A stretch of DNA of 64,000 nt from JACCTU01 sp963809175 (GTDB lineage Bacteria > Actinomycetota > Thermoleophilia > Gaiellales > Gaiellaceae). This document shows, in pieces, positions 39,895-47,838 of the stretch. The notes under the pieces were generated by a model. The model was not told the DNA's origin. It ran no database searches and saw only the letters and a program-made list of their open reading frames with translations. Position 1 is the first letter of the stretch; each line of letters starts with the position of its first letter. Location: NCBI GenBank assembly GCA_963809175.1, contig CAWEIK010000001.1, positions 186,001-250,000 on the forward strand. Direction: 5' to 3'. The position numbers and the translations under genes were made by a program.

Positions 39895-40485
39895 TCAGTC
39901 GATCAGGCCGCTGCGGCGGGCCACGGCGACCGCTTCGAGCCGCGAGTGTGCGCCGAGCGCACGCAGGAGGTGGCGAATGTGGTTGCGCACCGTCTCGCGG
40001 CTGAGGTGCAGCGTCTCCTGGATCTGCGCCGTCGAGGCGCCCTCCGCGAGCAACTGGAGCACCTCCGCCTGGCGAGGCGTCGGCACGGCGACAACCTCCG
40101 TGCTCTCGCGGACTTGCAAGGGTTGCAGCAGCCCGAAGACGCCGACGACGCGCCGCCGATCGCGAACGGCGACCGAGCTCACTTCCGCGAGCACGCGCCG
40201 CCCGTGGGCGCCGGCGAGCTCGAGCTCGTAGTCGGTCGCGCCCTGGCCATGCAGCTTCCGAAGGAACTGCTCGCGCGCCCGGCCGGCATATTCGCGGGCG
40301 ACGACCTCGGTGAAGTGCCGGCCGACGGCGTTCCCGACCAGCGCGCGGGCCGCGGTGTTCAGCCACCGGATCGTCCCTTGAGAATCGATGACGTAGCTCG
40401 GAATGCTGAGCGGCTCGAGCGTGTCGAGCAGGTCGAGGCCCGCGAGCTCGTCGCGTGAACGCGCCGGCGACTGCGCCGACGTCAC
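39895..40485 (-). CDS. PAS-LuxR transcriptional regulator
   Basis: 196 residues. An N-terminal PAS domain (SIPSYVIDSQGTIRWLNTAARALVG) is followed by a LuxR/NarL-type HTH (LTPRQ-like VPTPRQAEVLQLLAEGASTAQIQETLHLSRETVRNHIRHLLRALGAHSRLEAV). It likely senses a small ligand or redox state and acts as a one-component regulator. GTG 40485 overlaps the AI-2E gene stop (GTGA), so it may regulate its own operon. Confidence 0.88.
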   Translation of the reverse strand: MTSAQSPARSRDELAGLDLLDTLEPLSIPSYVIDSQGTIRWLNTAARALVGNAVGRHFTEVVAREYAGRAREQFLRKLHGQGATDYELELAGAHGRRVLAEVSSVAVRDRRRVVGVFGLLQPLQVRESTEVVAVPTPRQAEVLQLLAEGASTAQIQETLHLSRETVRNHIRHLLRALGAHSRLEAVAVARRSGLID

Positions 40486-41567
40486 TGCGGCTGCGCCGCT
40501 TCGTGACCGCCCGCTGCCTTCGACGGAGCGGTTCCGGAGGACGGCTCCTCTGCTGCCAGCGACCCGTGGACGGCGGCGACGACGGCGGCCACCGGCACGG
40601 CCAGGAACGCACCGGCGATCCCGAAGAGCGAGCCGCCCGCCGTCACGGCGAGCAACACGACCGCAGGGTGCAGGTGGACGCTGCGGCTCTGGATCGTCGG
40701 CTGGAGGAACGTGCCCTCGAGGAGCTGGACGGCGACGACCAGGCCGAGGACCGCGAGTGCGAGCTCCCAGCCGCCGTCCGCGAAGCCGACGAGCACCGCG
40801 ACGAGGCCGGAGGCGAGCGCGCCGACGTACGGCATGAACGAGCCCATGAACACGAGCACCGCTAGTGCGAAGGCAAGCGGGACGCCAAGCAGCCAGATCC
40901 CGACCCCGATCAGCAGCGCGTCGACCGTCGCGACCTGCGCCGTCGCGCGTACGAACCCGCCGAGGGCACCCCACGCGCGGCGGCCCGCACGATCGGTCGC
41001 CGGGCGCGTGTCGGACGGGAAGCGCCGCAGGATCGACGCCCAGATACCGCCGCCGTCCCGCAGCACGAAGTAGAGCATCGCGACGGCGAGCGCGACGCCG
41101 GTGACGATGCCGGCGCCTGCCTGCACGCGCGAGGCGGCATAGCTGGACGCCTGCCGCCACGAGTCCTCGAGCGTCGACCGGAAGTCGTCCGCGAGCGTGA
41201 GGTTGAAAGGCTCGCTCTCGAGCTGGGCGACGATGTCGTCGACGGCGCGGGCGACCGAGGCGACGAGCTCGTCGGACTGCTGAACGACCGAGACGGCCAC
41301 GATCGAGACGAGAACCGCGACGACGGCGAGTCCGGTCAGCAGGGTGAGCCCGGCCGCCGCCCGCTCGAGGTGGCGCCGACCGCGGAACCACGAGGCCACT
41401 GGCGACAGCGCCGGCGCGATCGTGAGCGCGACCGCGATCGGCAGCACGATCACGCGCAAGTACCACAGCAGCGCGAGGAGGGCGGCGAGCGCGGCCGCGC
41501 AGACGAGCAACCGCCACGTCCAGGCCGCCGCCCGGTCGAGGTTCTCGCTCACCGGCGGCACGTTCAC
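40482..41567 (-). CDS. AI-2E family transporter
   Basis: 361 residues with about eight membrane spans. Family marks include VIVLPIAVALTIAPALSPVASWF, ALAVAMLYFVLRDGG, FMGSFMPYVGALASGLVAVLVGF and LEGTFLQPTIQSRSVHLHPAVVLLAVTAGGSLFGIAGAFLAVPVAAV. Members export small molecules or act as Na+/H+ antiporters; the substrate is not predictable. GTG 41567 has GGGAG 8 bases upstream. Confidence 0.9.
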   Translation of the reverse strand: MNVPPVSENLDRAAAWTWRLLVCAAALAALLALLWYLRVIVLPIAVALTIAPALSPVASWFRGRRHLERAAAGLTLLTGLAVVAVLVSIVAVSVVQQSDELVASVARAVDDIVAQLESEPFNLTLADDFRSTLEDSWRQASSYAASRVQAGAGIVTGVALAVAMLYFVLRDGGGIWASILRRFPSDTRPATDRAGRRAWGALGGFVRATAQVATVDALLIGVGIWLLGVPLAFALAVLVFMGSFMPYVGALASGLVAVLVGFADGGWELALAVLGLVVAVQLLEGTFLQPTIQSRSVHLHPAVVLLAVTAGGSLFGIAGAFLAVPVAAVVAAVHGSLAAEEPSSGTAPSKAAGGHEAAQPQ

Positions 41568-41598
41568 CGCCCCCGCTCCCTCGACGGCCCCATGCCGC

Positions 41599-42132
41599 TC
41601 AATGGACACTCCGCTCCGCGACGAGCAGGAGGACAGCGAGCACGCCGTTGCCCGCGCCCAGTACCGTGGCAATGAGCCAGCTCCCTCCGCGCCGCCTGCC
41701 CGCAGCGACTCCCCACCCGACGACCTGCACGAGCGCTGCAGCGAGCGCGAGCGTCGCGCCCGTCGAGCGAGACCACGCTCCGGCCCACGCGAGCGCGAGG
41801 AAGATGGACGGCAGGGCCGCGGCTTCGACGAGAGGCCATTCGCGACGCGCGATCAGGAGCAGGTGGCGCGGTCCGAGCGCGTCGCCGCGCCGTATCCGCT
41901 CGCCGACGACCTCCGACCACACGTGCGCGGCCCAGAAGACGAGCATCGACCCAAGCAGTGACAAGGTCATCGTGCGCGCGCCCGCGCCCGACTCGTAGGC
42001 GACGCCGACAATCGACGCAGCCAGGAACGTGCCGTAGACGGCCGCGCCGAAGCGGACGTCTCGGCGGAGAACGGGCGGCAACTGCGGGCCGGCCGCACCG
42101 CGCCCGCGACGCTCGAGCACGTCGAGACGCAC
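41599..42132 (-). CDS. membrane protein, unknown function
   Basis: 177 residues from GTG 42132 with about five spans (FGAAVYGTFLAASIVGVAY, TLSLLGSMLVFWAAHVWSEVV, LPSIFLALAWAGAW). The conserved-looking HVWSEVVGERIRRGD segment occurs in uncharacterised actinobacterial membrane proteins. It lies 3 bases after the DUF1003-like gene stop, in the same operon. Confidence 0.7.
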   Translation of the reverse strand: MRLDVLERRGRGAAGPQLPPVLRRDVRFGAAVYGTFLAASIVGVAYESGAGARTMTLSLLGSMLVFWAAHVWSEVVGERIRRGDALGPRHLLLIARREWPLVEAAALPSIFLALAWAGAWSRSTGATLALAAALVQVVGWGVAAGRRRGGSWLIATVLGAGNGVLAVLLLVAERSVH

Positions 42133-42135
42133 CGG

Positions 42136-42681
42136 CTACCTCGTCCCTCGTGGCGGCGTGGTGACGGCGTGGATCGCCGCCGTGAGCTCGAGGATCCGGT
42201 TCGAGAGGGCGAGCAGCTCCTCGTTCTGCCGGTCCTCTTTCTGCACCGTCTGCCACTGCTGATCCGCGATCACCTGACGCTTCGAGTCCGCCCGGTTCTG
42301 GCTGATCATCACGAAGGTCGAGAGGAAGATCGCCTCGAGCGAGACGATCATCGTCAGCAAGCCATAGGGGTAGCGCTCAACGCCGAACGCGATCCAGCAG
42401 CTGAACCAGACGATGTGGATGTAGACGAACCGCATTGACCCGGCGAACGCGGTGATCCGATCCGCGATTCGGTTCTCGACGCTCTGCGCTCGCTCTTTGG
42501 CCTCCTGGACAAGTGCCGGGTTCGGCTCGAGCGGGGGGTGCGAGAGCCGCCGGGGGTCGAGGCCGGCCCGCCGCGCACGCGTCCCACCGGCCTCTGCACG
42601 CCGGATCGCCGCCGCCGCCTCCCTTGCCGGCTTGTCCTTTGCGCCTGCCACGAGAGCTGACGCTTCGCGAGGCCGGCCCAT
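42136..42681 (-). CDS. DUF1003-like membrane protein
   Basis: 181 residues. The N-terminal half is basic and soluble. The C-terminal half contains the DUF1003 signature: RIADRITAFAGSMRFVYIHIVWFSCWIAF, YPYGLLTMIVSLEAIFLSTFVMISQNR and a coiled tail with DRQNEELL. Two spans are visible. ATG 42681 overlaps the stop of a 19-codon upstream reading frame. Confidence 0.85.
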   Translation of the reverse strand: MGRPREASALVAGAKDKPAREAAAAIRRAEAGGTRARRAGLDPRRLSHPPLEPNPALVQEAKERAQSVENRIADRITAFAGSMRFVYIHIVWFSCWIAFGVERYPYGLLTMIVSLEAIFLSTFVMISQNRADSKRQVIADQQWQTVQKEDRQNEELLALSNRILELTAAIHAVTTPPRGTR

Positions 42682-42740
42682 CAGCACTCCACGCAGGCCG
42701 CGATGATTGCGGCTACCAGGGAGTGATAGATCGTCTGCAT
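42681..42740 (-). CDS. 19-residue leader-like peptide upstream of DUF1003 gene
   Basis: ATG 42740 after GGAGCACAG encodes MQTIYHSLVAAIIAACVEC. Its TGA overlaps the ATG of the next gene (TGATG), which fits translational coupling. It may be a small membrane peptide or a coupling leader. It could be chance at this length. Confidence 0.45.
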   Translation of the reverse strand: MQTIYHSLVAAIIAACVEC

Positions 42741-42751
42741 CTGTGCTCCGT

Positions 42752-43285
42752 TCAGTTGAAGTTGGCCGACAGTTCGCCGGCCTTCCGGTCGAGCACGTCA
42801 CGAGCCGCGCTGACCTGGTTCCTCTGCTCGTGGCAGGCGCCGTTGACGTCCGCGCGCGCTTGCGCGAGGCGGTCGTAGACCGCAATCCGTTGGGTGCGGA
42901 CGTCGGCAATCGCCGCCTCGGCCCGCTCGCGCGCATTCCCGGCCTTCGCCGCGGCCGTCGCCTGCAGCCGCTCGAGGTAGGTGTCCCAGCTGCGGAGCTC
43001 GTCCTCGACGGCGGCTGCGAACGTCGTCCACTCGTCGGAGACGTCTGCGAGCAGTGAGTTCTCGGCGACTGCGAGCCTCGTCCTCAACTGCCCGAGCTTC
43101 TCGTCGACCTCGTCGGGGGCCTCGCGGGCCGCGGCCAGGACCGATGCCTCCTCCCGGTGCATCGCGTCGAGGTGACGCCGGATCCGTGAGCTATCCGCAG
43201 CGGCACCAATTTGTGCGAACGCCTGCAACCGATCGATCCGGCGGCGGGCGTCCTTGATCGAGTCCTCGATCGTGGTCGTGCTCAT
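42752..43285 (-). CDS. coiled-coil protein, unknown function
   Basis: 177 residues, almost all helical and heptad-rich (MSTTTIEDSIKDARRRIDRLQAFAQ; VRTQRIAVYDRLAQARADVNGACHEQRNQV). No catalytic motif or membrane span. ATG 43285 follows GGAGG. It is first in the operon that continues through DUF1003, the transporter and the PAS-LuxR gene. Confidence 0.78.
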   Translation of the reverse strand: MSTTTIEDSIKDARRRIDRLQAFAQIGAAADSSRIRRHLDAMHREEASVLAAAREAPDEVDEKLGQLRTRLAVAENSLLADVSDEWTTFAAAVEDELRSWDTYLERLQATAAAKAGNARERAEAAIADVRTQRIAVYDRLAQARADVNGACHEQRNQVSAARDVLDRKAGELSANFN

Positions 43286-43339
43286 GTTCGAGCCTCCGGT
43301 TGGGTCTGTTTCTGACGCCACGAAGACTCGTCAGAGCCG

Positions 43340-43357
43340 ATGCCAACGCTCTGCCAG
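43340..43357 (-). promoter_or_regulatory. TGGCA-type (GG-N10-GC) element upstream of the coiled-coil gene
   Basis: CTGGCAGAGCGTTGGCAT, a near match to the sigma-54 -24/-12 layout. A similar element precedes the DUF1269-like gene. Confidence 0.3.
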
Positions 43358-43380
43358 GCGCGGCGGCGCTCCTGCCAGCT

Positions 43381-46234
43381 CTAGGTGAGCGCGGTGTCGG
43401 GGCGGGGCTCGATCTCGGCGAGCCCGCGCTCTGCTGCCGTGGCCGGGTTGCCGGCGAGCGCGACGAAGAGGCTCTCGCGCGCCTGGTGCGGCCGTTGCAT
43501 CGTCGACCACTCGAGGACCTCGCGGTACAGGCGATCGGCTTCGTCAGTGTTTCCGGACTCTGCGGCGATCCGCGCGAGCTCGACACGTGCCTGGGCCACG
43601 ACCCACGGCGCTTGGGCTGCCTCGGCTGTCGCAAGCGCCTGCCGCTGGAGCTCCTCGGCCTTGCGCAGATCGCCGTTCGCGAGAGCGATCGCTCCGAGTC
43701 CGACGAGGGCGAACGCCGCGTGGTCGCCGAACCCGATTCGCCCGGCGAGCTCGAACGCGCGCCGGTATGCATCCACCGCGGCCGCGTCTTCCCCGCGTCC
43801 CTCGGCCGCCCACGCTTCGAGCAGCAGCACCGGGGCGCGAAACGCGTCGTATCCGACCGCGTCCGAGTGACGGCGGGCGACCAAGGCCGTCGCAGTGACG
43901 GTGGAGACGTCGCCGGCGTGCGCCGCACCGATTGCGCGAATGAGGCTGCTCGCTGCGATGCCCCAGTCGTCTCTCAGCCGCCTCGAACGCGGCGGCCGCG
44001 TCGTCCGCCATCGTGGCAGCGCGTTCGACGTCGCCCGATTGCCCAAGGGCGAGCGCGAGCATCAGTTGAGCGAAGCCGCGCTGCCATGGTGCCGCAGCGG
44101 TCGCGGCAAGCGAGACCGCGCGTTCGCCGGCCACGAGCGCGGGGCCGAGATCGAACTCTTCGGTTGCGATGTAGCAGAGGTCGGCGAGCTGCTCGATCCG
44201 CAACTCGACCGGAGCGTCATCGTCCGTGGCAGAGAGAGCGAGCTCGAGGAAGCGCCGTCCCTCGGAGACGCGGTCGGCCAGCGCGAAGTACCACCCCAAC
44301 GTGCCGAGCCGAACCGCGACGGCAGGGTCGGGCGCGTCGCGAGCGTAAGCCAGCGCAGCCCAGAGATTGTCGTTTTCCAGCTCCAGGCGGCGTTCCCAGC
44401 GCAGCCAGTCCGGCCCGCGTAGCTCGACGCGCGCCTCGTCGGCGAGCGCCGCGAAGTATTCGGCGTGCGCGCGACGGGCGGCGGCGAGCCCGCCGCTCTC
44501 GGCGAGACGCTCGAGCACGTACTCGCGGACCGTGTCGAGCATGTCGTAGCGGGCGGCGCCGCCGGTGAACGAGGCCGACACGATCGACTTGTCGACCAGC
44601 GCTGCAACGAGATACGCGACGGTGGGCTCGTTGAGGCCGTGCCTCGCTGCGAGCGCGACGAGCGACGGCAGGGACGCGCCGCCGCGGTGGACGGCCAGCT
44701 GCTGGAGCAGCGTCTTCTCGTCCCCGTGCAAGAGGTCGTAGCTCCATTCCACGAGCCCTTGCAGCGCAGTGCGGGCCGGGTCCGAGGCCGGGCTGTCACG
44801 CAGGAGCGCCGCGCGCCGCTCGAGGATGGAGACGAGCTCCGCGAGACCGAGCACGTTCACGCGCGCGGCGGCGAGCTCGATCGCCAGCGGCAATCCGTCG
44901 ACGCGCCGGGCAATCTCGGCAGCGAGCGCGACGGCCTCGGCGTCCGGCTCGAATCCGGGTCGTGCCGCGCGCGCACGCTCGAGGAAGAGCTCGACCGCCG
45001 CGGCCTCGAGCGGCGCCACGGGAATTCTCACTTCGCTCGCCACGTGAAGCGCCTCGCGGCTCGTCGCCAGGATCCGCGCCTGGGGACACTCTGCGAGGAC
45101 CGTCGACGCGATCCGCGCTGCCTCGTCGAGCACGTGCTCGCACGCGTCGAGAACGAGAGAGCGCGGCTGCGTGGCGAACCGTGAAGTCACGCGCGCGAGC
45201 GGATCGGAGCCGCGAACGTCGACGGCGTGTGCGAGGAGGCGGACGGCGTCGTCCGCACCGCCCGCCCGCGCGAAGTCGACGAGCCAGATGCCGTCCGGGA
45301 ACTCGGCCTCAAGGGAACGCGCGGCCTCGACGGCGAGCCGACTCTTGCCGACGCCGGGCGCGCCGGTGAGCGTCACGAGGCGGTGCTCGTGCAGAACGCC
45401 CGAGACCTGTGCGAGCTCGTCCTCGCGTCCGACGAACGACGTCGAGGGCGCGGGGAGATTGCCGCGGCGCCTGCGGTCGACGGGGACGCTGGCGATCGTC
45501 GGGATCGTGCGCGAGGATCGCCTCCTGGAGCCGCCGTAGCTCCGGCCCAGGCTCGAGCCCCAACTCGTCGGCGAGCACGCGCCGCGCCTCCTGGAACGTC
45601 TCGAGCGCGTCGGCCTGGCGGCCGCTGCGATAGAGCGCCAGCATCAGCTGCCCCCAGAGCCGCTCCCGGAAGGGATTGTCCGCGAGCGCCGAACGGAGCG
45701 CCGGCGTGAGCTCGCGATGCTCGCCGAGCGCGAGCCTGACCTCGAAGTCCTCCTCGAGCGCGTCGACGTGCAGCGCCTCGAGCCGGCGTGCCTCGGCGCT
45801 GAACCACGCCGTGCCGGTCAGACCCTGGAGCGCCGGCCCGCGCCAGAGGGCCAGCGCCGACGCGACCGCGTCCGCCGCGGCAGGGCGTCGCCGTCGCGCA
45901 GCGCGTCGCGCGTCTCCGCGAGCAACTCCTCGAACCGCAGCGCGTCCACGCGCGCGTTCTCGAGCGCGTAGCCGTCGGGCGAGCCGACGATCGACCCCTC
46001 TCCGAGCGCGGCGCGAAGGCGGGCGACGTGATGATGGAGCGCGTTCCGCGGAGCGGCGGGCAGCTCCTCGCCCCAGAGGCCGTCGACGAGCGCGTCCACG
46101 CCGACCACACCGCCGTTTCGCAGCGCGAGCATCGCCAGCAGCGCTTGACGCTTCGAGCCGCCCACGTCCGCGAGCGCCCCGCCCGCGAGCACCTCGAACG
46201 GGCCGAGAAGCCGGATCTCCAGCTGGTCGTGCAT
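43381..46234 (-). CDS. AfsR/SARP-type regulator with BTAD, NB-ARC and TPR domains (three frameshifts)
   Basis: From ATG 46234 (MHDQLEIRLLGPFEVLAGG) the product has an OmpR-like wHTH (SKRQALLAMLALRNGGVVGVDALVDGLWG), a BTAD domain (FEVRLALGEHRELTPALRSALADNPFRERLWGQLMLALYRSGRQADAL), an NB-ARC ATPase (TLTGAPGVGKSRLAVEAA, ILATSREAL) and TPRs to the TAG at 43381, about 950 residues. Indels lie at about 45884 (missing C in CCC), 45502 (extra base in CCC) and 43980 (extra G). All three sit in G/C runs. Such regulators control secondary metabolism or stress genes. No cluster of that kind is adjacent. Confidence 0.85.
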
Positions 46235-46301
46235 TCGCGGGCTGTTGCCTCCTCGGGCGAGTCTCGCACGCTCGCGCGTCTGCGTGAACCCCCGAAGAAC
46301 G

Positions 46302-46337
46302 CCGAAACCCGCCGACCATGAGATCAGCGGGTTTCGG
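46302..46337 (-). terminator. terminator of the DUF1269-like gene
   Basis: CCGAAACCCGC/GCGGGTTTCGG 11-bp stem with a 14-nt loop, 19 bases past the stop. Confidence 0.65.
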
Positions 46338-46355
46338 TGACCGGGAGGGCGTTCG

Positions 46356-46961
46356 TCAGGAGACCTGGAGCTTCTCCTTCAGCTTCCCCATCCGCTCGTC
46401 GATCCCGGCGTGCAGCTCGGCCTTGCGCTGCTCGTTCACCGTCCGCCGCGCTTCGCGCGCAGCGGCGTCGGCGGCCGCCTCGACCGCCTCGAGCTCGACC
46501 ATGACGTCGGCGACGGACCGCCGCGTGACCTCGCCGCCCAGCTTCGTCATCTCGCCGTCGATCACCTCGACGGCCGACTCGTCGACGCTCGCGATCACGG
46601 CGGTCGACTCCGGCGGAATCGCGCGGCCGAGAACCGTGAGCGCCTCATCCGACGTCACAGCGCGATCGATGTCGAACGCGCCGCCGATCAATGCGCCGCC
46701 GCCCCAGCCGAGCATGACCCCGACCGGTCCGCCGAGGACGCCGACGAGCATCCCGATCAGCGAGCCACTGGCGGCGCCGATCGGGCCGAGGTGGTCGGCG
46801 CCCTCGGGGATGCGCAGCGCGCCGTCCGGGGTGCGCTCCACAATCGCCGCGGACTCGAGCGCGATGCGACCCTCGGCGTCCGTCTCCTTCAAGACGCTCA
46901 ACGCCTGGTAGGCCTTGCTCGGCTCGGTGAACCGAACGACCACCACATTCTTCTCTGCCAT
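46356..46961 (-). CDS. DUF1269/DUF1269-like membrane-associated protein
   Basis: 201 residues: an N-terminal ferredoxin-like part (VVVRFTEPSKAYQALSVLKETDAEGRIALESAAIVERTPDGALRI), a Gly-rich hydrophobic segment (GAASGSLIGMLVGVLGGPVGVMLGWGGGALIGG), a second alpha/beta part and a coiled C-terminus. This matches the DUF1269 layout, often stress-linked. ATG 46961 follows GGAG. Confidence 0.82.
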   Translation of the reverse strand: MAEKNVVVVRFTEPSKAYQALSVLKETDAEGRIALESAAIVERTPDGALRIPEGADHLGPIGAASGSLIGMLVGVLGGPVGVMLGWGGGALIGGAFDIDRAVTSDEALTVLGRAIPPESTAVIASVDESAVEVIDGEMTKLGGEVTRRSVADVMVELEAVEAAADAAAREARRTVNEQRKAELHAGIDERMGKLKEKLQVS

Positions 46962-47014
46962 TACCACTCCCTTCACTAGAACATCTCTGACGACCGCAAT
47001 CTGTCGCGCCTCGC

Positions 47015-47031
47015 TGCCAAACCGATGCCAT
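47015..47031 (-). promoter_or_regulatory. TGGCA-type (GG-N10-GC) element upstream of the DUF1269-like gene
   Basis: ATGGCATCGGTTTGGCA, same layout as 43340-43357. The 46962-47129 stretch holds no gene. Confidence 0.3.
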
Positions 47032-47129
47032 GAGAGAGCGCGCGCCTGCCAGAGAGGGTCGTCCGCAGCATCCGTCGTCGGAGTGGCAGCGGAGGTCGTT
47101 CCCCCTGGGACAACTTCGGGGAACCGACG

Positions 47130-47172
47130 CATGGTAAGGAGGGGGTCGACGGTTCGAGTCCGTCAGAGGGCT
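47130..47172 (+). repeat. 43-bp copy of the 3' end of tRNA-Thr(GGT)
   Basis: Identical to 56654-56696, from the anticodon loop to the discriminator base of the intact tRNA-Thr. The 5' half of a tRNA is absent. The following bases (CTTCGGAAGGGCCGG) are also similar to those after the intact tRNA. It is either an attachment-site copy left by an integrative element or the remains of a duplicated tRNA. Confidence 0.85.
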
Positions 47173-47324
47173 CTTCGGAAGGGCCGGAACGTCAGCCGGT
47201 AGGACACGGTGCTTCGATGCATCTTCCGGTCTCGAGCTCTTCGACCGAGCCGGTGTCGCTCGGCGTCGGCGACCAGATCTTGTTGCCTCTGTCGGGCGAC
47301 CTCGTAAAGCCAGGGCTCGATCAT
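47163..47324 (-). CDS. small basic protein ending inside the tRNA-Thr fragment
   Basis: ATG 47324 after GGAGGAGGAG encodes 53 residues: MIEPWLYEVARQRQQDLVAD, then AERHRLGRRARDRKMHRST and more. The N-terminus matches a common type of tiny actinobacterial protein (amphipathic, Arg/Gln-rich) of unknown function. The last codons and the TGA are supplied by the tRNA-Thr copy, so the original C-terminus may have been replaced at the junction. Confidence 0.6.
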   Translation of the reverse strand: MIEPWLYEVARQRQQDLVADAERHRLGRRARDRKMHRSTVSYRLTFRPFRRAL

Positions 47325-47404
47325 CTACTCCACTCCTCCTCCGTCGTTAGCCTCTGCAGAAGAGTCGGAGCGGCCTTCCGGGTTTCGACAGCCTGCGCGC
47401 GCGA

Positions 47405-47431
47405 TGTCGAGAACGCGTCGCCGGCTTCGAC
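47405..47431 (+). promoter_or_regulatory. candidate ECF42 promoter
   Basis: TGTCGA, 17 nt, CGAC, 42 bases before the DGPF gene. ECF42 sigma factors are reported to use a TGTCGA -35 and a CGA/TC -10, so this fits autoregulation. Confidence 0.5.
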
Positions 47432-47472
47432 TACTTCATGAGAGCGACACGAACCCAGGAAAGGAGCGACGC

Positions 47473-47838
47473 GTGAAGTACATCGCGCTCATTCACAACA
47501 ACCCGGCGGCCTGGCAAACACTGTCGCAAGCCGAACGAGACAAGCACAACAGCGACGCCGACGTCTACCTCGAGCGGCTGGTCGCGTCCGGGGAACTCCT
47601 CGGCGGAGCCGTTGTCCTCGCTCACCCGTCGAACGCGAGAACGGTGCGGGTGCGGAACGGCGTCCCGGCCGTCACCGACGGGCCCTTCGCGGAAGGCAAA
47701 GAGCACCTGGCCGGCTACTACCTGCTCGAGTGCGAAAGCATCGAGCGAGCGAGCGTGATAGTCGAGGGCGATCCGTCAGCGCGGCACTTTGCCGTCGAGG
47801 TGCGGCCGATCATGCACATGTCGGGCGAGGACGTTTGA
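47473..47838 (+). CDS. DGPF-domain (YCII-like) protein
   Basis: 121 residues from GTG 47473 (SD AAGGAG). The name motif is present in VRNGVPAVTDGPFAEGKEHLAGYYLLECES, within a YCII-like alpha+beta fold. DGPF proteins are the standard genetic partners and targets of ECF42 sigma factors. Its function is unknown. The stop overlaps the sigma gene start (TTGA). Confidence 0.88.
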   Translation: MKYIALIHNNPAAWQTLSQAERDKHNSDADVYLERLVASGELLGGAVVLAHPSNARTVRVRNGVPAVTDGPFAEGKEHLAGYYLLECESIERASVIVEGDPSARHFAVEVRPIMHMSGEDV

